Part shown: positions 35,940 to 44,039 of the stretch, piece after piece | How positions within the stretch are numbered: the first letter of the stretch is position 1 | How the letters are laid out: every line of letters starts with the position of its first letter | Assembly: GCA_009692485.1 (NCBI GenBank) | Contig: SHZB01000002.1 | Coordinates: forward strand, 1 to 61,746 | DNA from: Myxococcales bacterium | Lineage (GTDB): Bacteria > Myxococcota_A > Polyangia > Polyangiales > Polyangiaceae | Reading direction: 5' to 3' | DNA length: 61,746 bases | Position numbers and translations under genes: made by a program | The notes under the pieces: model-generated | What the model saw: the letters and a program-made list of their open reading frames with translations, nothing else | Told to the model about the DNA's origin: nothing | Database searches by the model: none

Positions 35940-36734
35940 ATGCCGTCCCGCGTCGCAGTCGTCGCAGTCGTGGCAGTCGTCGCAGGAGCGGGGATCTTCG
36001 GGTCGCTCGACGCGCGCGCTCAAGTGCCGCCGCCGAGCGGACTTCGGGCCGGCGGACTCACCGCCCCGCCGCCGATCGCAGCCGAGCATGCAGCCGCAGC
36101 GACGCCGACCGAGAAGCTCCTCGACGACAGCGCCGCGGGTGATTCAGGTCGCGGGCTGAGCTGGTTCTGGCTCGACGTCGAGGGCGGATTTCAGCGCGTG
36201 GGTCTCGAGACCTTCGAGGTCGATGCGTCGAGTCTCACCGCGGGATTTAGCAACACCGAAGCGAGCGGCGGATACGTCGGAGCTGGCTTCGGGGCGCAGC
36301 TGTTGTTCCTCAGAATCGGTCCGCGCGGGCGCGTCGGTTTGTTCTCCGATTGGCAGCTCTTCGAAGCCGGCGGTGAGCTCGGATTGCGCTTTCCGCTCGG
36401 CTCGGTGGAACCGCACGTGGAGCTCGGAGCCGGGTACGCCGCGCTCGGAAGCTGGTCGACCGCGCTCGACTCGGTCGCCGAAAGCGTGAAAATTTCGGGC
36501 TATTACGCGCGCATCGGCGGCGGACTCGACCTCTACCTCGGCAAGGTTTTCTACGTAGGCGCGACTGCGAGCTGGGAGCTGCTTGGCCTGACGCGGCCCG
36601 GCGTCGCATTGACCGACCTCGACCCGGCGACGGCGGCATCGATCTCCGACGCGCAGAAGTTGGCGTTAGCAGCAGAGGGCTCCAGCTACGGTTCGGCGAT
36701 CCATATCGCGGGCAAGCTCGGGCTGAGCTTCTGA
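35940..36734 (+). CDS. Probable outer-membrane beta-barrel protein
   Basis: 264 residues. Signal peptide built of VAVVAVVAVVAG (DNA repeat GTCGCAGTC), cleavage near ARA at about 29. The mature part shows alternating aromatic strands (SWFWLDVEGGFQRVGLETF, YVGAGFGAQLLFLRIG, HVELGAGYAALG) and ends GKLGLSF with a terminal Phe, the barrel-insertion signature. Eight-stranded size. Third gene of the envelope operon. Function unknown. Confidence 0.8.
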   Translation: MPSRVAVVAVVAVVAGAGIFGSLDARAQVPPPSGLRAGGLTAPPPIAAEHAAAATPTEKLLDDSAAGDSGRGLSWFWLDVEGGFQRVGLETFEVDASSLTAGFSNTEASGGYVGAGFGAQLLFLRIGPRGRVGLFSDWQLFEAGGELGLRFPLGSVEPHVELGAGYAALGSWSTALDSVAESVKISGYYARIGGGLDLYLGKVFYVGATASWELLGLTRPGVALTDLDPATAASISDAQKLALAAEGSSYGSAIHIAGKLGLSF

Positions 36735-36767
36735 GGGCGCGGTGATGCGGCCCGAGGAGCTGCGATC

Positions 36768-37952
36768 ATGACCGCCGTCGTGCTCGGGCTTGCGCTGGTC
36801 CTTGCCTTCACGGCGATCCCCGCTGCGTTCGCGTTCTGGATCTGGCGGACGCCCGTGCTTCGGCAACGTGCGGCGATGCTGGGTGGTGCGGCTGCGCTCG
36901 CGCTCGGCCTCGGTGTTGGGGCGCTCGCGATCGAGCGGGCCCTCCTTGCCTTCGTGCACCTCGAGCCCGTTACGCGCGGCAGCGGTCGCGCGCTTGGACG
37001 GGTCTATGCGTTCGCGTTCGCGGCGCCGCTCGAGATGGCTGCGATCACGACCGCGGTCTCCGTCATTTGGCGCGTGCGACGTCGCAAGCTGGCGGCGAGC
37101 TGGTCACACCGGCACGCAAAGCGCGACGGGATGGCGTTCGCGATGTCGGCCGCGCTCGCAGTCGCGCTCGTGAAGAACGTCGCGTATGTCGCTGGCTCGC
37201 ACACGGCGCTCGATCTCGCGCGTACGGTGATCGGGAGCATCGCGCTCGCGGCGCTCGCTTCCGCGCTTGGCTACGCGATCGGCCGCTCGCCGGAGCGCGG
37301 CGTGGGCGGTCGACGATTTGGGCTCACCTGGTTCGGCGTCACTTTTTTCTCCGCCGTAGCGCACGAGCTCGTGTTTCAACACGGAGCGCTCGCAATCTTC
37401 GCGGCCGTCCCACTCATCGGCAGCGCCGTCGGGCTCTCCGTTTTCTTGTGGCGTGAGTCCGACAGTCAGGGAGCATCCGAGACAACGCCGCGCGCGAGTC
37501 TGCTCATGTCGTCGCGCGGACCTTCGCTCATCACGGTGCGCGAGGCCTTCAAGCGGCGCGACCGTCCTCTGACCCTGCGAGGCATCGCGTTCGGTGCGCT
37601 CGTCAACGTTGGGCTCGTCGGTGCGTGCGTCGCCGCGGCGATTTGGCTCGGTCACCGCGCCGGCGTGAGCTTCGCCGTGGTCGATCGGCTCGACGCTCCC
37701 GGGCAGGCAGCACTTCCGTTGCTGGTGCTCGGCGTCGGTGCGCTCGCGGGCTTCCCGACCTCCGGCTACCTGATCGCGCGCGCTTCCGGGACGCGCAGCG
37801 TGATCGAACCGGCGCTGTCATCGACACTCGCGATGGTGCTCGGACTCGTCTTCCTCGGAGTCGTGGCGCCGACCTCGACCGTGTTCGTCATGGCGCTGAT
37901 GCCCATCGCGTTCGGGCTGAGCTGCTCGGGCGCCTGGTTCGGGCTCGCATAG
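36768..37952 (+). CDS. Polytopic membrane protein, weakly PrsW-like
   Basis: 394 residues with about ten predicted membrane helices. The first half has features in PrsW order: an acidic residue in APLEMAA, a charged loop, DGMAFAMSAALAVALVKNVAY, and a later HELVFQHG; but the EExxK core motif is missing. The second half (about 260-394) is a separate four-helix block. It may be an inactive PrsW relative or an unrelated protein. It is 33 bp after the envelope operon and may belong to it. Confidence 0.7.
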   Translation: MTAVVLGLALVLAFTAIPAAFAFWIWRTPVLRQRAAMLGGAAALALGLGVGALAIERALLAFVHLEPVTRGSGRALGRVYAFAFAAPLEMAAITTAVSVIWRVRRRKLAASWSHRHAKRDGMAFAMSAALAVALVKNVAYVAGSHTALDLARTVIGSIALAALASALGYAIGRSPERGVGGRRFGLTWFGVTFFSAVAHELVFQHGALAIFAAVPLIGSAVGLSVFLWRESDSQGASETTPRASLLMSSRGPSLITVREAFKRRDRPLTLRGIAFGALVNVGLVGACVAAAIWLGHRAGVSFAVVDRLDAPGQAALPLLVLGVGALAGFPTSGYLIARASGTRSVIEPALSSTLAMVLGLVFLGVVAPTSTVFVMALMPIAFGLSCSGAWFGLA

Positions 37953-37980
37953 CCAATCGGCGTGACCACCCAACTCGGTC

Positions 37981-38070
37981 GTCTCGCGCAGCTAGCTCGT
38001 CTCGCGCAGCTAGCGCGGCTTGGGTAGCTAGCGCGTCTCGCGCAGCTAGCGCGGCTTGGGTAGCTAGCGC
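37981..38070. repeat. 18-bp tandem array (5 copies) between convergent genes
   Basis: Two alternating 18-bp forms, GTCTCGCGCAGCTAGCKC and GGCTTGGGTAGCTAGCGC, five units in all. The shared core AGCTAGCG is near-palindromic. It fills the gap up to the dnaJ stop. Confidence 0.87.
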
Positions 38071-38074
38071 GGCG

Positions 38075-39169
38075 TCAGGCCGTGCGAACGGAGTGGTCGT
38101 GATCGCCGCCCTTGAGCTCGAGTTGCAGCTCTTCGAGGAGCTTCTTCGCGCGCTTGGTGAGCTTCTTCGGCACTTCGACTTGGACCACGACGTGAAGCGC
38201 TCCGCGGCCACGGCCATTGACGTTTGGAGCGCCGTGATCCGCGACCGTGACAACGCTTCCGGGCTGCGTTCCGGCCGCGATCGTGACCTCGAGGCTCGAG
38301 CCGTCGAGCAACGCGATGCGGAGTGAGGTGCCGAGCGCGGCGTCGGCAAAGGGGATCGTCTGCCGCGTGATCAGCTCGACGCCTTCGCGCTCGAAGCGCG
38401 CGTGTGGTGCGAGGCCCACGTCCACGTAGAGGTGCCCGGCAGGACCACCGCGGGGTCCAGGCATTCCTTGGCCGGCGACGCGAAGCCGATGTCCCTGATC
38501 GATGCCCGCCGGAAACGTCACCATGACCGTGCGGAGCTTCTCTTCCCAGCCGGCGCCATCGCATTTGCGGCACGGGCTCGCGATGATCGTGCCTTGTCCG
38601 TGGCAGCCGGGGCAGGTCTGCGAGAACACGATGAACCCGCGCCCCGTCGACACCTGACCCGCGCCCCCGCAGGTTCGGCATGTCTGTGGCGTCGTGCCTT
38701 TCTCGGCGCCCGATCCGGCGCAACCACCGCACTCCACCGGCGTCACGAGCTCGACGTCGCGTTTACAGCCGAGCACGGCCTCTTCGAGCGTGAGTTGCTT
38801 CTCCACGCGGATGTCACGTCCGCGGGCTGGCGCGCGCGCACGAGCGCCGCCACCACTACCACCGCCGCCACCACCGAAGAAATCGGCGAACAGATCCTGG
38901 AAGTGCGAAAAGAAATCGGGGCCTCCGGAGCTCGCTCCGGCCTCGACGCCGGCGTGTCCGAACTGGTCGTAGCGGCCGCGGCGAGCATCGTCGGAGAGGA
39001 TCTGAACCGCCTCGGTCGCCTCCTTGAACTTCGCCGATGCGTCCTCCGAGCCCTCGTTGCGATCGGGGTGAAATTTCAACGCGAGTCGCTTGTACGCCTT
39101 GCGGATGTCCGTAGACGTCGCAGTGCGCTCGACCCCGAGAACCTCGTAATAATCGCGCTTTTCGCTCAT
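38075..39169 (-). CDS. dnaJ: DnaJ-type co-chaperone
   Basis: 364 residues. J-domain 1-70 with the HPD motif (KFHPDRN), a Gly/Phe/Ser/Arg-rich linker, four CxxCxGxG zinc modules (CGGCAGSG, CRTCGGAG, CPGCHGQG, CRKCDGAG) and a C-terminal substrate domain. It delivers clients to DnaK. dnaK and grpE are not adjacent. Upstream are TAGTGC (10 nt from the ATG) and two strong inverted repeats at 39205-39258 and 39299-39320, possible heat-shock or stress control sites. Confidence 0.95.
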   Translation of the reverse strand: MSEKRDYYEVLGVERTATSTDIRKAYKRLALKFHPDRNEGSEDASAKFKEATEAVQILSDDARRGRYDQFGHAGVEAGASSGGPDFFSHFQDLFADFFGGGGGGSGGGARARAPARGRDIRVEKQLTLEEAVLGCKRDVELVTPVECGGCAGSGAEKGTTPQTCRTCGGAGQVSTGRGFIVFSQTCPGCHGQGTIIASPCRKCDGAGWEEKLRTVMVTFPAGIDQGHRLRVAGQGMPGPRGGPAGHLYVDVGLAPHARFEREGVELITRQTIPFADAALGTSLRIALLDGSSLEVTIAAGTQPGSVVTVADHGAPNVNGRGRGALHVVVQVEVPKKLTKRAKKLLEELQLELKGGDHDHSVRTA

Positions 39170-39204
39170 CGGACTCGCTGCACTAGTTCCCAGAATCCAT
39201 CAAG

Positions 39205-39258
39205 TCGAGGGGTAACTCGACGTCCCCGATTTGGCGAGGACATCGAGTTACCCCTCGA
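39205..39258. promoter_or_regulatory. Perfect 16-bp inverted repeat upstream of dnaJ
   Basis: TCGAGGGGTAACTCGA (39205-39220) and its exact complement TCGAGTTACCCCTCGA (39243-39258) flank 22 nt, within which GTCC and GGAC can extend the stem after one mismatch. Each arm is itself framed by TCGA. It starts 36 nt upstream of the dnaJ ATG. It is not CIRCE. Operator, attenuator or terminator of the preceding gene are all possible. Confidence 0.7.
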
Positions 39259-39298
39259 TTTGCGACGCTATTGATTCGGGCACTGCTGTTCATTCACC

Positions 39299-39320
39299 CC
39301 TCGATTCTAATGAATCGAGG
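39299..39320. promoter_or_regulatory. Perfect palindrome CCTCGATTC-N4-GAATCGAGG, copy 2
   Basis: Arms identical to those at 17033-17054 and 51739-51760, spacer TAAT. On the plus strand the right arm is followed by CACTAGGCC, matching the CRCTA flank of the other two. No gene starts just downstream on that strand, so here it may act on dnaJ from a distance or be a dispersed repeat. Confidence 0.6.
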
Positions 39321-39375
39321 CACTAGGCCGAATCGGCGCGAAGTCAATCGATGTTCGCCAGGCCGTAACGGCCGA

Positions 39376-41103
39376 TTATCGCGGCATCTGGCGGAGGCGG
39401 GCATTTTCTTCGTGCGCGATGAGGAGCGCAGCCTCGAGCTTGTCGTGATCGGCGCCGTCGCTGGGTCGTTCCGAGCAGCGTCGCTCGAACGCTTGCGAGA
39501 CGAGCCGGGCCTGCTCGAGGTCCGCCTCGGCGCGCGTGCAGCGGCGGAGAAGCGCATCCAGTTTTTCATGCAGCCTGAGCGGTTCGTCGCGCGTGATCAT
39601 CGCGGCTTCTTCCGCTTCGACGCCCTTCGTGACGTCGTCCGCGCCGGTCGCGTTCGCGGGCAGCATTTGAGCCTCGCGTTCCGCACGGGCACTCATGAGA
39701 TCTTGCACCAGCTCGCGTCCGAGCCGCTCGGATTCGCCGAGATCGCGCTCGAGCTGCGTGACGCGCGCGCCGCGATCTCGAAGGAGTCGCTCGTAGTTGG
39801 CGACGTCGGTGTCGCTGTGCGCCGTCGCGTTGCCGACCGTGTCGTCCGGTGACACCGCCGGTCTGGTACGAAGCTGCCGCGTGAGTCGCTCGACCTCGGC
39901 CTCGAGCACCTTCGCCCGCGGCCCGTCGAGGCGCAGCTCGTCGTGTTCGGCACGGGCGGCGTCGAGCGCGCGCCGAAGCTCGGAGAGCTGAAACTCGTAT
40001 GCGCGTTCGCGGCTCTTGCCGTCGTCGTGCGCGGCCGGCGCTGCGAAGAGTGTTGGTGCGCGCTCGGTCGCGACCTGCGCGTCAGCCTCGACTGCGTAAT
40101 GCGGACGCTCCGACAGCGCCGCGGTCTTGGTCAGAAGCAGTTGCTCCTCGGCGCCCGCCGCTCGCTCGGCCGCGAGGTCGCGATCGGCTCTCTCGACGCG
40201 CTCTTGAAGTGGGCCCAGCTCGCCGTGAACTTTGGCGAGGCTCAATTCGGTTTCGACCGCGCGGGTCGAGAGCGCCAAAAGCGCGTTTCGGCGTTCATCC
40301 GCGGCAGTGAGCAGTTCAAGTTCGCGTTGCTCGAGCAGGACGATGCGTTCGCGAAGCTCGCCCACGAGAGGATCGGAGAGCCGGGTCGGTGGCACGCTCT
40401 CAGTGGGTGCGTCGCTTGGGGTTGCGCTTTGTTCCTCGACGGGGACCTCGACGAGCGTGAAGGGATCCAGCTCGACCGGATGCGCGCTGCCGACCGCGAT
40501 GAAGGCGAGCGGCTCTTCTGCCTCGTTCATCAGCGAAGTGTCGATGGTCACGGCGGGCTCACTCTCCGCCCCGAAGCGCGCGATGCTGTAGCCGGCGAAG
40601 GGCGCTTGCCCAAGCATCGTGACGTGCTCGAAGTGCGCCGCCATGAGATCGAAGAGCTGGTAGTAGCCGAGCTTTTCATCGCCGGGCGCACCAGGATGCT
40701 CGGGGTTCGGCGCCGACACGACCACGACGCCGCGAGCCGATGCGAGCTGCCGCGCGATGGCGATCACCGCGGCCGGGTCGAGGTTCTTGTCCGTCGTGGC
40801 GAGCACGTTCGGGACGAGCACGACGTCGAAGGGCTGCCCCGGAGTCTCCGCGTCCGCCTCAAGCAGCGAGTGCCGCACCTGCGAGTTCGAGCCACGACCG
40901 CGCGTGATCGCCTCGGCCGTGCGGCGAGCGTCGGGGTCGAACACCTGGACGCGCCGGCCGCTCGCGCTTGCAAGCTCTTGCGCGAGTCCGGTCGAGCCGT
41001 CGCCGAGCAGCGCCGCGCGTTTGCCCTCGAGCAGCCCATGCAAGAACGCGCCAAGCACGGAGGCCGCGCTGCTCTCCGCGCTTCTTGGAACTGCGTTGGC
41101 CAT
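39376..41103 (-). CDS. Methyltransferase-like domain with long coiled coil
   Basis: 575 residues from the ATG at 41103. Residues about 20-190 form a Rossmann-like SAM-methyltransferase fold (ALLGDGSTGLAQELA, VQVFDPDA, DVVLVPNVLA), but no catalytic residue can be pointed to. Residues about 250-575 are Glu/Arg/Leu-rich heptads forming a long coiled coil with a break at about 340-380. A cytoplasmic scaffold, as in motility or polarity systems, is a guess. TAGGAC lies 10 nt before the ATG. Confidence 0.8.
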   Translation of the reverse strand: MANAVPRSAESSAASVLGAFLHGLLEGKRAALLGDGSTGLAQELASASGRRVQVFDPDARRTAEAITRGRGSNSQVRHSLLEADAETPGQPFDVVLVPNVLATTDKNLDPAAVIAIARQLASARGVVVVSAPNPEHPGAPGDEKLGYYQLFDLMAAHFEHVTMLGQAPFAGYSIARFGAESEPAVTIDTSLMNEAEEPLAFIAVGSAHPVELDPFTLVEVPVEEQSATPSDAPTESVPPTRLSDPLVGELRERIVLLEQRELELLTAADERRNALLALSTRAVETELSLAKVHGELGPLQERVERADRDLAAERAAGAEEQLLLTKTAALSERPHYAVEADAQVATERAPTLFAAPAAHDDGKSRERAYEFQLSELRRALDAARAEHDELRLDGPRAKVLEAEVERLTRQLRTRPAVSPDDTVGNATAHSDTDVANYERLLRDRGARVTQLERDLGESERLGRELVQDLMSARAEREAQMLPANATGADDVTKGVEAEEAAMITRDEPLRLHEKLDALLRRCTRAEADLEQARLVSQAFERRCSERPSDGADHDKLEAALLIAHEENARLRQMPR

Positions 41104-41184
41104 TGCGGGGGCCGTCCTAGGTGACAGCGCGCGGTAGGTCAAACCCCTTGTGCCCGCCCTCGCCGAGAGCTAACCGCGTCCCTC

Positions 41185-42321
41185 ATGACGCTGGAAATAC
41201 GGTCCATCGACGGCGGGCGTAAGGTCCGCCGCGACTTCCTCAACGTCGTCGATAGCATCTACGCAACGGACCCCGCGTTCGTGCGCTCGCTCGACATGGA
41301 CATCAGCGACAGGCTCGACCGAAAGAAGAATCCGTTTTTCGAGCACGGCGAAGCGACGGCCTTCGTCGCGTACCTGGACCAGGTGCCGGTCGGTCGCATC
41401 AGCGCGTCGATCGATCGGCTCCACACCGAGCGCCATTGCGACGGTGCCGGCTTTTTTGGCTTCTTCGACACGATCGACGACGCGCGCGTGGCCGAGGCTC
41501 TCCTCGACGCCGCGGCCGAGTGGCTTCGCCAGAAGGGCGCCGAGCGCATGCGCGGCCCGTTTTCTTTGTCGATCAACGAAGAGTGCGGATGCCTCGTCAG
41601 CGGCTTCGAGTCGCCACCGATGATCATGATGCCGCATCACCGTCCGCATCAGGGCGCTCTCATCGAGGCCGCGGGTCTCACCAAATCGAAGGACCTCTTC
41701 GCGTGGCGTTACGAGGTTGGCAGCGTGCCGCGCCGCGCCCAGAAGGCCTTCGACGAGATCACGAATTTGCCGGAAATCGAGGCGCGCGAGGTCGATCTGA
41801 AGCACCTCGAACGCGACGTCGAGCTCATCATGGGCGTGTTCAACGACGCCTGGAGCGACAACTGGGGGTTCTTGCCGGCGACGCCGCGCGAGGTGCAAAA
41901 GATGGCGGCGGATCTCTCGATGATCGCGCTGCCGCAGCTCACCCAGCTCGTCTTCATCAACGGCGAGGTCGCCGCCGTGGCGCTCGCGCTTCCCAACGTG
42001 AACGAGATGATTCACGACGCCAAGGGTCAGCTCTTTCCTACCGGTGCGCTCAAGCTTTGGTGGCGCCTGCGCGTGCGCGGACCGAAGAGCGCGCGGCTCA
42101 TCGTCCTCGGAATCACCAAGAAATGGCGCCATGCGCGGCGCTACGCGGGGCTCTCGGCGTACCTCTACGTGAAGCTGAATCAGTCGGCGCACATGCTGGG
42201 TATTCGTAGCGGCGAGCTCGGCTGGACGCTCGAGGACAACGCGCCCATCAACGTCGCCATCAAGATGATGGGCGGCCACGTCCACAAGACCTACCGCATC
42301 TACGAGCGCCCGCTAGTCTGA
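41185..42321 (+). CDS. GNAT-like acyltransferase-fold protein (YghO-like)
   Basis: 378 residues. Motifs include FVAYLDQVPVGRISASIDR, FFGFFDTIDD, GPFSLSINEECGCLV, FNDAWSDNWGF and a final HKTYRIYERPL. The second half resembles a GNAT acetyl-CoA-binding fold as in the YghO-type family found beside lipid or cell-wall genes. Substrate unknown. TAACCG lies 8 nt before the ATG. The last codons are already part of the 32-bp repeat that follows. Confidence 0.82.
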   Translation: MTLEIRSIDGGRKVRRDFLNVVDSIYATDPAFVRSLDMDISDRLDRKKNPFFEHGEATAFVAYLDQVPVGRISASIDRLHTERHCDGAGFFGFFDTIDDARVAEALLDAAAEWLRQKGAERMRGPFSLSINEECGCLVSGFESPPMIMMPHHRPHQGALIEAAGLTKSKDLFAWRYEVGSVPRRAQKAFDEITNLPEIEAREVDLKHLERDVELIMGVFNDAWSDNWGFLPATPREVQKMAADLSMIALPQLTQLVFINGEVAAVALALPNVNEMIHDAKGQLFPTGALKLWWRLRVRGPKSARLIVLGITKKWRHARRYAGLSAYLYVKLNQSAHMLGIRSGELGWTLEDNAPINVAIKMMGGHVHKTYRIYERPLV

Positions 42322-42392
42322 GCGCCCCTCACGCTGATAGCCCGCTAGTCTGAGCGCCCCTCACGCTGATAGCCCGCTAGTCTGAGCGCCCG
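42309..42392. repeat. 32-bp tandem array (2.6 copies) starting inside a coding end, between convergent genes
   Basis: Units start CCCGCTAGTCTGAGCG at 42309, 42341 and 42373. The first copy contains the last codons and stop of the upstream gene. Each unit folds AGCG against CGCT. Nothing else is seen up to the next stop at 42445. Confidence 0.87.
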
Positions 42393-42444
42393 CCAGGTTG
42401 AGGCGCGCGCTGCGAGCCACGCCGGTGACTCGCCACTCTCGCGT

Positions 42445-43839
42445 TCAAGGTGCCGCGGTGCGTGGCAGGGCGAGGCGGAAGGTTGCGCCGCCGCCGGGCG
42501 TGGGCTCGAAGCTCGCCGCGCCGCCGTGGGCTTCCGCGATCTTCTTCACGACGGCGAGGCCGAGCCCCGTGCCGGTGGCGCGCGTGGTGAAGAAGGGCGT
42601 GAACAAGCGCGCGCGATCTTCCGGAAGGACCCCGGTGCCCGAGTCAATCACGTCGATGTGAAGGTGGTCGGCGCCCGACGAGCAACGAACGCGCACGCGA
42701 TTGCCGGTGACGGGCGGAGCGACGGCGTTGCGGACGAGGTTGACGAGCGCCTGATGCAAGAGCTGCTCGTCGCCGACAAAGGGCGGAAGTTTCGGCTCGG
42801 CATCGAACTCGACGAGGTTCGCATCCGGGACGCAGGCGGCCGCGATGGCGCTCCTCACCAGTCGCTCGACCGAGTGCTCGCCGACCTGCAGTGGTAGCGG
42901 CCGCACGAAGTCGAGCAGCTCCTCGACGAGCCGGCGCAACCGCTCCGCCTCTTCGCCGAGCGTCTCGATGAGCGACGTCGTGCTCGCCTTGTGCAGTGCG
43001 TCGTCACGCCGCAGCAAAGCGACGACGTTGAAGATCACCGCCACTGGGCTGCGCACCTCGTGGGCGATGACCGCCGACATTTCGCCGAGCGCGGCCAATT
43101 GCTTTTTGTGGACCAGCTCGGCCTGCGCCGCCTTCAGGCGAGCGGCCGCGAGTTCGAGCGCCGCCGCCGTCGTCACGCCGTGCCGCGCGAGCGTCGCCCC
43201 GGTTATGAGCATCGTAGCGAGGAAGGCGAAATCACAGAGATACGGCATGCGCGTGAGATTCGCGAACGCCGCGACATCGTTCGCCGTGGCAAGCGCGCAG
43301 GCGAGCCCGCTGAACACGATCGCGCGACCACCGGCCCTCTTGCGTCGGACGAGCTCCACGCCGCGGAGCAGCAGCAACACCATCGTGCCGGCTGCGAAGG
43401 CCCCGGCTAAGTTGGCGACAGCCGTCGGTACGGCATCGCGATAGACGAGTCCCCACCAGCTCTCCCGGACGAGAACCGCCGGTCCGACGGCCACGCCGGG
43501 GAGGAGCGCCACGCCACCGAGCGCGATCGAGATCGAGCTGATTCCGAGTTCGAAGCGAGTCATCGGTCGCGCGCCGAGCGCGGAGCAGAAGACGAGCGCT
43601 GCGAATCCATACAGCCCGGCGCCGAAGTACGCGAGGCCGGCGAAGAACACGATCTGCGGGTTGGTCTTCGAAGCCACGATCGCGAAGTTCGCAAATCCGA
43701 ACAGCGCCGCACCAAACGCGCTCCATCCAAACCACCGGGTCGCGCTGCCCCTGGCGTCGAACGCGACGACGTGCGCCACCGTGCCGACGGCAAGCGCAAC
43801 GACCGTCATGAGCAGACTGAGGACCCCCTGTGGCTCCAT
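42445..43839 (-). CDS. Membrane sensor histidine kinase
   Basis: 464 residues. About seven membrane helices fill residues 5-215, with almost no extracytoplasmic loop. A coiled linker leads to the His box (VIAHEVRSPVAVI, about 257) and a HATPase domain: N-box QALVNLVRNAV, G1 DSGTG, G2 TGLGLAVVKKIAEAHGG. It autophosphorylates and signals to an unknown response regulator; none is nearby. The ATG at 43839 begins just before the first helix; the frame continues upstream without a conserved start. Confidence 0.93.
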   Translation of the reverse strand: MEPQGVLSLLMTVVALAVGTVAHVVAFDARGSATRWFGWSAFGAALFGFANFAIVASKTNPQIVFFAGLAYFGAGLYGFAALVFCSALGARPMTRFELGISSISIALGGVALLPGVAVGPAVLVRESWWGLVYRDAVPTAVANLAGAFAAGTMVLLLLRGVELVRRKRAGGRAIVFSGLACALATANDVAAFANLTRMPYLCDFAFLATMLITGATLARHGVTTAAALELAAARLKAAQAELVHKKQLAALGEMSAVIAHEVRSPVAVIFNVVALLRRDDALHKASTTSLIETLGEEAERLRRLVEELLDFVRPLPLQVGEHSVERLVRSAIAAACVPDANLVEFDAEPKLPPFVGDEQLLHQALVNLVRNAVAPPVTGNRVRVRCSSGADHLHIDVIDSGTGVLPEDRARLFTPFFTTRATGTGLGLAVVKKIAEAHGGAASFEPTPGGGATFRLALPRTAAP

Positions 43840-44026
43840 GCGACTGCGAATGATCCATTGAAACCCCTCAGCCGTGCAAGCGCTGTTGCCTCCGCGCTGT
43901 TGCCACCGCAGTTGCCGCCGCTCGGTAAGCGCATTGCGCTGGCCGTCGCGCGCGCATCGCGGTTCGCGGGTTCGATTGGGCCGTTCCGCATCGGCCGCGC
44001 CACAGGGCACACCCGATCGCGCGTGC

Positions 44027-44032
44027 TAGATT
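44027..44032 (+). promoter_or_regulatory. Candidate -10 box for the 44040 operon
   Basis: TAGATT, 7 nt before the GTG start, no Shine-Dalgarno. It also supports the GTG over the TTG one codon earlier. Confidence 0.45.
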
Positions 44033-44039
44033 CGGTTTG

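Noticed and set aside
39205-39258. CIRCE element for dnaJ
   Set aside because: Arms and spacer length (16 bp, 22 nt) do not match TTAGCACTC-N9-GAGTGCTAA.
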